Assembly: GCF_018143015.1 (NCBI RefSeq)
Contig: NC_054742.1
Coordinates: 14,429,632 to 14,493,631 of the forward strand
DNA from: Lytechinus variegatus
Lineage: Eukaryota; Echinodermata; Echinoidea; Temnopleuroida; Toxopneustidae
DNA length: 64,000 nt
Direction of reading: 5' to 3'
The notes under the pieces are model-generated. The model ran no database searches and was not told the origin of the DNA. It saw only the letters and a program-made list of their open reading frames with translations. Position numbers and translations under genes: made by a program. This document shows, in pieces, positions 36,801 through 44,300 of this stretch. Within the stretch, counting starts at the first letter, position 1, and each line of letters opens with the position of its first letter.

Positions 36801-39800
36801 AAAAAATCCAATCATCTCATAAAAATTATAATTTTATTTGGTGTTTTTTAATGTATTTTCAAAATTTTAAACATAAAATGTTTTAGAAATGAATAAAATT
36901 TCAAAGTGAAAAATATTGTCAAACTTAAAAATTAGATGAAACATCGCGGCATCGTGCACACCAAGACTCAAAACGAAAGCTGAAACAATTAACTAGATCT
37001 ATGAAAAATCAATAACATGTTCCTCCGATTACATCTCCAAATCATTAATCTGAGAATCCATAGTATAATTATAAGAATTTCCCGCTGATTTTGTGATTAT
37101 TTTGGTGGAAAAACTGTCATGTGAGATGTTTGCACCATTGAGAATTTGCTTCGATCCTCCATGCCTAGCTAGTAGCCTGCCACAGGCAGGAGGCCAGTTC
37201 GTTTGCAATGTATTAGGTTAGCAAGAAATCACCGCAGAACTTGCAAAAGTTTACAGTTATCGATTTAATTGTTGTCCCTGCTTCGTCAGCTGTTGGTTAT
37301 TTAATGAAAATTCGCCACTTTTAAATGTATTAACTACATTTTGTTCAATATTCTGAAATACGGGACAAATAGGCGTCCCGGGAAGGGTTATTTGTCGGGA
37401 CGCCGGGACACAGGAGCAAAATACGATTTCCACACAAAAAACGCGCTTCGGACTGATTGTGTATATACAAAACGTGATTAAAATATGACATTTCTGATCG
37501 CAATAGGCCCTATAACATATTTTTATTCGCGCTTTGCACTCGAATCACTAAGTTTAGTCAGATAACATTCCTCTTCACCACTTCAAATAGCGCTAAGAAA
37601 GTCATGTCTTTTCATAAACCGGTCACTTTACTCAATTTTTATCTAGGTATAAATTCATGAAATATTAGAAATTACATTTAATAATGAAGAATTAAGAATA
37701 AAACGAGTCATATAGGACTAATACTTATTCGTATTTATAATCAGAACGAGACATTCACATAATAACCAACCAATGAAAGTCAAATCCAATTTGTGCTCAA
37801 AACGAAATATTATATCAAAGGCGTCATTGCATGCCGATGTTCTGTTACAAATGCAGTTCTAGTACTCCATGCTCTTTTGAAAGTCTTCTGGATGTATAAG
37901 TAGGAAGATAATTTTTTTTTTAAATAAGTAACTTATATGCCAATGATGCAGTATCTCATTCACAAAAAGTTTATTGCACTCCCTTACTTCTTATCCCTAT
38001 TTTTCTTCATTCTCTTCTCCCTCTTTTCCTTTTCTCTTCATCAAGTTCATTCTTTCTATAATTTTTGAAAAAAAATAAATTATACAATGTATGCCATTCA
38101 TGCAATAACTCATTCACAAAACTTTATATTCACATCTTTCTTAAAAAATCGGACAAAAAAATTAATTATCAGGTCAATTTTGAACTATTAAATCTCTAGT
38201 TTTAAGTTAAAAATGATAAATAGAACGACTCATATTAGATAATTCATAATCAGAACGAGACATTCACATTGACGAATGGCTAAGATACACCCAGGGAGTA
38301 GGAATGACTGCTTAAATCCGATGACCGAATCTGTAAGTGTTTAAGTAAAATTGGTTCTTTAGCGCTTTTTAATCAACGAGATAAAAGCGCAACAAGACAT
38401 AGCCCTGAATGAAATTAATTTGTTTAAAAAAGGGATTGTGATGTAGGCCTTATACGATGTGTCTCGTTGCAATCACAAGCAGGACGGGGTGAAATTAATC
38501 GTCGAATTGTAACCATGTCAAATATGTCTCTATGCGACATGTTTTGAAATTGATTGGTTATTTCAATATAACCAAAACGTCTCAGTGTGGTATCGTTCTT
38601 AATATCCCCTTTCTTACTATTTTGTTGTTATCTGTTGCTCGTGTCTTATTACTTATCACTGAGCTGTACATGATTGTAATTGGTTTGCGTAATATATGCA
38701 AAAACTTCAAAAGGCATAACTTTCTTATTTTACATATTTTTTTGATGAAATTGGCTTGTTACTTATTTTTCTACTTATTCAAATCAATAATTTTTTGGGT
38801 ATAGACTTCACCTTTTATAAGCTGCATATTCGTATATGTTATTATATTAGCCTTTACTGAAAAATCTATAATAATCCAAATAGTTTATTTATGTTTTGTT
38901 TACTGAAATCAACTTAATTAAATAAAATCAATTCTAAAAAGGATTAAAATTTATAGGTCAAATTGTAATAATATGGGCTTAGGCAATTGATACATGTTTC
39001 GCTATAAAGAGAGCAGCCAATTTGGAACAATTCACTGAAGTACCCTTTTCTATCTTTCCGAGAAAAATACAAATTAAAAACGATGTAAATTATCTGGCAG
39101 AAAGGGTAATTAGGGTGTGTGATGCTTCGTTCTAAAAGTTCTTTTAGTATCATGTACTTCTTTATGTGCCTTCCATGTTCTAGAGTATCAGGAACTCCTT
39201 GATGTTCCTTCATAGTACCAATTAAAGTATCCACGTATCCGCGTATCCACGTATCCAAGTATCCATGTATCCAATAGTATCCATGTATCCAATAGTATCC
39301 AATTATCCACGTATCCGCGTATCCACGTATCCAAGTATCCATGTATCCAATAGTATCCAAGTATCCACGTATCCGCGTATCCACGTATCCAAGTATCCAT
39401 GTATCCAATAGTATCCAAGTATCCACGTATCCATGTATCCAATAGTATCCAAGTATCCACGTATCCACGTATCCGCGTATCCACGTATCCACGTATCCAA
39501 GTATCCATGTATCCAATAGTATCCAAGTATCCACGTATCCACGTATCCGCGTATCCACGTATCCAAGTATCCATGTATCCAATAGTATCCAAGTATCCAC
39601 GTATCCGCGTATCCACGTATCCAAGTATCCATGTATCCAATAGTATCCAAGTATCCACGTATCCACGTATCCGCGTATCCACGTATCCAAGTATCCATGT
39701 ATCCAATAGTATCCAAGTATCCACGTATCCAAGTATCCATGTATCCAGTAGTATCCAAGTATCCACGTATCCACGTATCCGCGTATCCACGTATCCAAGT

Positions 39801-41190
39801 ATCCATGTATCCAATAGTATCCAAGTATCCACGTATCCGCGTATCCACGTATCCAAGTATCCATGTATCCAATAGTATCCAAGTATCCACGTATCCGCGT
39901 ATCCACGTATCCAAGTATCCATGTATCCAATAGTATCCAAGTATCCACGTATCCGCGTATCCACGTATCCACGTATCCACGTATCCATGTATCCAATAGT
40001 ATCCAAGTATCCACGTATCCAAGTATCCATGTATCCAATAGTATCCAAGTATCCACGTATCCAAGTATCCATGTATCCAATAGTATCCAAGTATCCACGT
40101 ATCCAAGTATCCATGTATCCAATAGTATCCAAGTATAAGTATTCATATCCATAACATAAAAATCTCCCAGTATCCCTGTATACATATCAACGTATATCAT
40201 TCCTTAACCAAAACATAAACATCATCAACATGATTATATACCTTTGCACATGTCCTCCATCACGCGCCCCCTCATTGATCCCTTCATAAATCTTCCCTTT
40301 ATAAGTCCTCTCATTATACATCTAATATTGCTGCCACTCTCTCTTATACATCAACCCCCGGGCATCAACCATATTGGACAAGTCGTGTACCCGTACTCCT
40401 TACGGGGCTATTCCCCCCCCCCCCCTATCCTTTATCCATCTCCCTATTAATTCGTTCACGAACGTAGAGGGCGACAAAATTGCTATCATTGCACAACGGC
40501 AGCAACAATTAGGAATAGGAGGTTGCTCTTGTAATCGATTCATGACATTGGATTCTAAAGGTACTCCAAAAGGAAATTAGTTAGCAAACGCAAATTTATA
40601 ACAAAGATCTGATCAGAATCGTTATAAGAAAGCAAACAAAAACTTAGAATTTACTCATGAGATGATTAATCTCGAAAAAATCACACCAATTCTTTCTTAC
40701 ATCATTATAATCAAGAATATTTTTACCCGTCCGGCGCGCGTCCGGAATTACAATATAATTTGTCACGCACGAAAATAACTGTTTTTCGCGTAGGGGTATG
40801 CGGCAAGTGCGGTGCAAAGAAAATGGTTGGAAAATATAAAATAATTTCATCATATTCATGATTTTAAGAATATTTGGAATAGCAAGTGATAATTTTTCTT
40901 AATTGTATTTCCTCTAGGCCTAGTTGTCATTTTTAAAGCACTGAAATGAAAGTGTCCGGCAATAGGATTAGGATACACTGCCATATGAACACGGAATGAA
41001 CATCGATCATTGACTAAAATATTTTGTGAAATAAAAAGAAGTTCATGTCAGGTAAAAGAACAAAAACAGGCAATTTACCGAACACCAATCCATCTTTTGA
41101 AAAAAGTTTCGCTACACCAGCATTGAATCTTTTCAGAAAATTCTGAATCGAGATGTTCACGTGTCTCAGCATGCCTGTTGATATCGCCAT
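24596..41190 (-). CDS. MRPL32, mitochondrial ribosomal protein bL32m (whole gene, 3 exons)
   Basis: The coding join is 41190-41079, 26641-26395 and 24818-24596: 582 nt, 193 residues (human about 188). Residues 1-37 (MAISTGMLRH...) are basic and amphipathic with no Asp or Glu before residue 33, as expected of a mitochondrial presequence. The mature domain contains FLWAVPKHRRS followed by NRGRRR. A four-cysteine zinc knuckle follows: C106, C109, C119 and C122, with the same C-x2-C-x9-C-x2-C spacing as human. The tail has VVIYEGETLSEDD and then KKRPAWFSKD, matching the family C-terminus. The protein joins the large mitoribosomal subunit; in other species the m-AAA protease matures it. All junctions are GT-AG and the phases join without a shift. 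An in-frame TAA lies directly before the ATG. It is divergent from PSMA2, 125 bp away. Intron 1 is 14.4 kb and full of repeats. Confidence 0.95.
25296..25511. mobile_element. palindromic MITE in MRPL32 intron 2
   Basis: Left end AGGCCTGGTCACA and right end TGTGACCAGGCCT are inverted copies, extended by CGCCCGAGCGTTGTTG facing CAACAACGCTCGGGCGG. The right edge is TTAA and the left TAAA, so a TTAA-type target is likely. About 216 bp, no coding capacity. Confidence 0.8.
25515..26190 (+). repeat. interspersed repeat, 'GGGTACACGGTTCC' family
   Basis: It shares long colinear similarity with 50190-51500, including GGGTACACGGTTCCAAAATTA, AAGTGCATG-CAGAC, and the 3' segment with TGCCAATTTTCG, GATC and GAGATC followed by a C- or G-run. 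A short relative is at 43770-43990. No ends with target duplications were identified, so the class is unknown. Confidence 0.65.
26395..26641 (-). CDS. MRPL32 exon 2
   Basis: Starts after the acceptor TTACAG and ends TGTGG before GTAAGG. Encodes Glu38 (part) to Gly120 (part), including WAVPKHRRS and the first three zinc cysteines. The phases on both sides match exons 1 and 3. Confidence 0.94.
26765..26830. repeat. hAT-like left end fragment
   Basis: CAGTGGCAGATACAGG is a typical hAT-like end of the CAGTGGCG type. No partner end was found. Confidence 0.35.
27251..27272 (+). promoter_or_regulatory. CRE plus TATA-like pair in MRPL32 intron 1
   Basis: A perfect TGACGTCA at 27251-27258 is followed by TATATAAG at 27265-27272. 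This is promoter-like spacing only in a loose sense, and no gene is seen downstream on the plus strand. It may be chance. Confidence 0.25.
28781..29171 (+). pseudogene. Merlin/ISXO2-type DNA transposase fossil
   Basis: Three pieces match the Merlin (IS1016/IS1595-like) transposase plan in order. First is an N-terminal segment from ATG 28781 with WLEDNRSIESQIFCGVC, where these proteins carry a zinc-binding CxxC. Second is a middle segment near 28880-29030 with RCQGTVRWP, then FGWSKEV. Third is the DDE-domain core at 29055-29171, with LLPLIERHMEKGSTIYSDGW and then LNELGYHHFTIVHS, where the D of SDGW is the expected catalytic Asp. The pieces are in different frames, a stop ends the third piece, and the final catalytic part is missing, so it is dead. 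It lies in MRPL32 intron 1 on the opposite strand. No terminal repeats could be assigned. Confidence 0.75.
29669..29942 (+). mobile_element. tRNA-derived SINE, plus-strand copy
   Basis: A head with TGGTCTACTGGTTCTGACTC, CTTTGAAACAGAGGGTC and a mutated B box (GTTGGCTCGAAACAT), a body with CCTTCAGCAAGATATTTTTC and CTACCCAGGTAAGGTGAGTG, then GCGCTTTATAAATCCAG and the (ATT)n tail at 29924-29942. It is colinear with the minus-strand copy at 21213-21470. Confidence 0.82.
29943..32765. other. MRPL32 intron 1 interior, repeat debris
   Basis: About 30300-30500 and 31800-31890 are pieces of the 16458-17062 MITE family: CCACATGTTTAGGGAGGAAT and GTGATGTCATCAGTCCCCTC in the first, GAGGTGGACTTGTCCTTTAA in the second. 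The 1.3 kb between them is not explained by that element. A 101-residue open frame at 30726-31031 (plus) has no recognised family. Confidence 0.45.
32766..33069. mobile_element. 300-bp fold-back element
   Basis: An imperfect palindrome over its whole length. Outer arms: ATTATGCACT with GCACTTACCT and ATAATGGATGGTCTAT, facing ATAGACC with ATCCATTAT, AGGTAAGTGC and ATAAT. Inner arms: GGCACAAACTAGACCCTCA facing TGAGGGTCCAGTTTGTGCC. No coding capacity. Confidence 0.7.
33246..34070 (+). repeat. interspersed repeat copy split by an insertion
   Basis: 33246-33400 and 33840-34070 match 44197-44340 and 44340-44560 respectively and colinearly (for example CAATGTTTGGCTTATTTTCT and CACAAAAATATGCCCAAAAT). 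The 428-bp element at 33407-33834 is present only in this copy. The family is unknown. Confidence 0.75.
33407..33834. mobile_element. nested TIR element
   Basis: Starts CAGTAGAGGCG, continuing with GGCCAATAT; ends ATATTGGCC then CGCCTCTACTG, inverted to the left end. The interior repeats short palindromes of the type GTCTCCAATATTGGAGAC. The copy at 44197-44560 is the empty site, which confirms insertion. Target duplications are not clear. The ends look hAT-like. Confidence 0.75.
34071..34791. other. MRPL32 intron 1, no feature
   Basis: More CG dinucleotides around 34560-34690 than the surroundings, but no exon was recognised on either strand. Confidence 0.4.
34792..34827. repeat. 34-bp segment repeated inverted at 40529-40563
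   Basis: TACCTTTAGAATCCAATGTC followed by ATGAATCGATTACAA is found as its exact reverse complement at 40529-40563. Each copy sits on the outer side of a GGATACG/GTATCC minisatellite. Confidence 0.75.
34912..35066 (+). repeat. GGATAC minisatellite, small array
   Basis: Tandem GGATACGNG units of 8-9 bp over about 155 bp. It is the reverse-complement relative of the large array at 39227-40136. Confidence 0.85.
35118..37410. repeat. hAT-like end and related pieces with GA-rich filler
   Basis: CAGGGTGACCAGATTTCAC at 35118 resembles a hAT left end and is followed by AAATACGGGACAA, which recurs near 37362 with GGCGTCCCGGGAAGG. A perfect hairpin lies at 35177-35199 (AAGCCCACAC, AAA, GTGTGGGCTT). 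A 28-bp exact direct repeat lies at 35199-35226 and 37049-37076. Only one end is recognisable, so the element is not delimited. Confidence 0.45.
36221..36790 (+). repeat. purine (GAAA/GGAA) tract
   Basis: Almost all A and G on the plus strand, with GAAAGAAAGAAA and GGAAGGAAGG runs. The long minus-strand open frame here is low-complexity Phe/Leu/Ser and not a gene. Confidence 0.85.
37411..39226. other. MRPL32 intron 1, degenerate duplications
   Basis: AATCAGAACGAGACATTCAC occurs at about 37740 and 38248 within two diverged copies of a roughly 500-bp unit. 38690-38815 is the right half of the 16458-17062 MITE family. No gene seen. Confidence 0.5.
39227..40136 (-). repeat. GTATCC minisatellite with higher-order structure
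   Basis: About 910 bp of 8-bp units NNGTATCC (NN = AC, GC, AA or AT), periodically interrupted by a 10-bp unit AATAGTATCC. The common higher-order repeat is 58 bp (six 8-mers plus one 10-mer), with 66-bp and shorter variants. All frames stay open through it, giving false open frames of up to 418 codons on the minus strand. It lies in MRPL32 intron 1, about 940 bp from exon 1. Confidence 0.95.
40529..40563. repeat. inverted partner of the 34792-34827 segment
   Basis: TTGTAATCGATTCATGACAT followed by TGGATTCTAAAGGTA is the exact reverse complement of the copy outside the small minisatellite. It lies 390 bp outside the large array; the sequence between differs from the left side. Confidence 0.75.
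41079..41190 (-). CDS. MRPL32 exon 1 (presequence)
   Basis: Encodes 37 residues plus the first base of codon 38 (GAA, Glu). The donor reads TTCG then GTAAAT. The mitochondrial presequence lies almost wholly in this exon. The start is fixed by the stop codon immediately 5' of the ATG. The Kozak context is modest: T at -3, G at +4. Confidence 0.92.
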
Positions 41191-41315
41191 TTATAATTTC
41201 CACTTGTTTTTTTTTTACTTGTGTTTAGCGCCCTCATAGTTTCAAACAGTTTATGTTTTGAGGACGGATGGACTGAACATTTTGGTAAAGCATTTCGGTA
41301 AATTTCTCCTTGAAA
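41191..41315. promoter_or_regulatory. bidirectional promoter region MRPL32/PSMA2
   Basis: The 125 bp between the two divergent start codons must contain, or lie within, the transcription start zone of both genes unless there are untranslated first exons further away. It has a T-run near 41207-41216 and GCGCCCTCATAG near 41229. There is no TATA box in a convincing position and no CpG-rich block. The two 5' untranslated regions are probably very short or overlap. The human pair is also divergent, which supports a shared promoter. Confidence 0.7.
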
Positions 41316-41353
41316 ATGACAGAGCAGTATAGTTTTTCACTGACTACGTTTAG
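41316..41353 (+). CDS. PSMA2 exon 1
   Basis: Twelve codons ([12 protein letters not shown]) plus AG of Ser13; donor GTAATG. It is tiny, so it is found by its signature and phase: AG plus the C at 47311 restores Ser before PSGK. Confidence 0.95.
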
Positions 41354-44300
41354 GTAATGATATATCTGATATTTTGAAGTTCAAGTCTTTTGGTGAAACA
41401 ATTTTGGTGTCTGATGCGTTTAAGAGACGTGAATGAAATTAATGTACTAGAATGCAAGTCATGCCGGTCGTCCTTTTTTCTTTTCTGTCCCACATGCTTA
41501 GAAATGTGTTAGTAATGGCCACACAACTTGTAATTTATGATGGGGGGATAGTAAAGCTACGCACTTTGTTTACAAACGATAGAAACTATGCCAATTTTAA
41601 TATTTGAACAAATTATCTGTCGCTAACTTGTGGCAAATATGCTAAAGATCATTAAGCAAGAACAAAATATCACAAAACTCACTAATACTATTACTGAGTA
41701 ATACGAAAATCCCGCCGTGTTTTCCGAACACCTCTTGAATTCGCCGCCCGATGTTAGAACTTCTAAGGGGTCCTAAAGCTAGGCACTCGATTTATCATGC
41801 AGAAAAATAGAATTTCCTGTGCCTCAATTTCTAAAATATGTTCATACTATTATAGGATAATATGAAATTAAAGAGAATATAGCTCAAAAATTCAAAACAG
41901 TTGTGGGTGTTCTCTAGTCTTGAGGACGCAATGATGATGATTTTTTTAAATATGTCATTATTTCTTCATCATTGACGTCTTGACACTCTCTCCATAGTGC
42001 CTTCAGCGAACGACCAAAACAAAGATGGATTCCCCCAAAAAATCCATCCTTTTAAACCGAATTAAAGAGCAATCATTTAATTTTATTAATTCTTACACCT
42101 TCCTACGCCTAATGCGTAGGAAGGTTTTAAATATTACTATTTAAAAATGTAAAAAAATGAAGATTTCTTACCTAACTGATGCCGCGTAGACCTCTCGTTC
42201 CACATGTAAACAACGGAAATACAATAGCGTTGACCCTTGAACCGCTTATGTATGACGTACTTCCGGAAAGCAATGCCGTCTTAACGAACAATTTAGAGAT
42301 AAAAAATCTTATATAACAAATATTAAAATTTATTTTGTGATCATAAATAATTTATATATATTGATATGAATTATTTATGATCACAAAATAAATTTTAATA
42401 TTTGTTAAATAAGATTTTTTATCTCTAAATTGTTCGTTAAGACGGCATTGCTTTCCGGAAGTACGTCATACATAAGCGGTTCAAGGGTCGACGCTATTGT
42501 ATTTCCGTTGTTTACATGTGGAACGAGAGGTCTACGCGGCATCAGTTAGGTAAGAAATCTTCATTTTTTTACATTTTTAAATAGTAATATTTAAAACCTT
42601 CCTACGCATTAGGCGTAGGAAGGTGTAAGAATTAATAAAATTAAATGATTGCTCTTTAATTCGGTTTAAAAGGATGGATTTTGGGGGGGAATCCATCTTT
42701 GTTTTGGTCGTTCGCTGAAGGCACTATGGAGAGAGTGTCAAGACGTCAATGATGAAGAAATAATGACATATTTAAAAAAATCATCATCATTGCGTCCTCA
42801 AGACTAGGTGTTCTCTGCATTTAGAGATTTATTGCAGCCTCTGTAGAAAAAATTGAATAGGAATCGTTCGTCACTGCACTCTGCAGTCACAATTCCACAC
42901 AAAGTGCGCATTTGCAATTAAAAACTGCATGCGCGATGAGTGGTGCGTAGCTTTAGGACCCCCTACCATACAAAGCTGGGATGATGACAAACATGAAACG
43001 TGCTCGATTTTGTTGAATTTTCTTCTTTCGTTGAATTGATTGGTAATCAGAAATATTTTAGGCTTAACTGGGCCTTATTGGGAAATATTAAAGTCACCTC
43101 TCTTCTCGTGTCTGAGCTGTGTTCACCAGCATTTTCGCCAGGATGTGTCGGAAACCCGCCGATATTGAGTGGTGACTGGTGGCCAATTTTTTTTTTGCAC
43201 ATGTTTTGATTTTCACATGCGGGGTCCGTCATAAAAAATCGAAATGAAATACACATGTTTCACATCAAGCTCTGAATTCTTATTAATGATTATCATAGTC
43301 ATACGCAAATTATTGTTAAAATATTACGATTGTTGTCTACATGTACCAAGGCAAGGTTACGTTGATCGCGTCAGTTTTCTGATTCGATTAAAGCGCAGTA
43401 CTGCGCATTTGCGATCGATGGCGATGAATTCCATTCATGAATTCATCGTGCATAAATTATATCAGTACGAGCAGATGAGTAAGACTCGAACTGATCAAAA
43501 TAAACTTCAAATGAATGGTGAATAGGCATCATAATTATACAATCGGTTTCATTTGGGGGGAATATTAATCAAGTAAGTAGTAGTTAAATTAGATGTTACT
43601 GTTTATTTTGGTGATTGTGTGATCCAAAAGAAACGGCCGGCCAGCGTATTTGATCTAGAGTTTTATTTTTTCGATGTACCAGGCCTGGATGTATTGAATT
43701 TGTAAAATCTGCAACTTTCGATGACATCGATCAAAAACCGATTCTAAAATAAATTTCAACCCAGGCTTAATAATGATATTACACATGTGCATGTCAGACC
43801 CCAAATTGCTCAATAATGTGATTACATGTATTTTTTTTCGCCATTATTTGTGTCTTTATCAATATTTGTACATGATTAGAAAATTATTAACAATAATTTC
43901 CATTAAAAAAACAAAACAAAAACTAACCAGAAAATTGTACATAAGAAGTATTTAAAAAAAGTTAAAGCAAACATAAAAAAACATTTTGATCAGAATTCCT
44001 CAGTTAAAGGGATAACCAGGTCAAGGGCTTTATTTATAGATTCAAACTCAAACTAGTATTTCATGTAATAAAATTGTTATAGTTGATTAAAATGAAATAA
44101 AGCATATTGATGAAATGAAAATTAAGCTTTGAAAGCCCATAGTCTGTAGCTTATGTCATTTTCTTAGATTGTGTGAATCCTTCTCACCCCCACTCATTCA
44201 ATGAACAAGGTTATAATATAACCTTGTTCTCAGTTATATCTCCATGTGTGACAAAATAAGGGTGGCAATGTTTGGCTTATTTTCTCTTTTTCTTTGGGGC

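Noticed and set aside
38944-40200. 418-codon open frame on the minus strand, and other long frames on both strands
   Set aside because: Entirely translated minisatellite. The mixture of 8- and 10-bp units without stop-forming triplets leaves every frame open.
42504-42544. ATGTGGAACGAG... exon in the fold-back arm as the normal first exon of MRPL32 or PSMA2
   Set aside because: The minus-strand version is in phase with MRPL32 exon 2, but the encoded 11 residues are not presequence-like, and a much better exon 1 exists at 41190-41079. Kept only as a possible alternative start.
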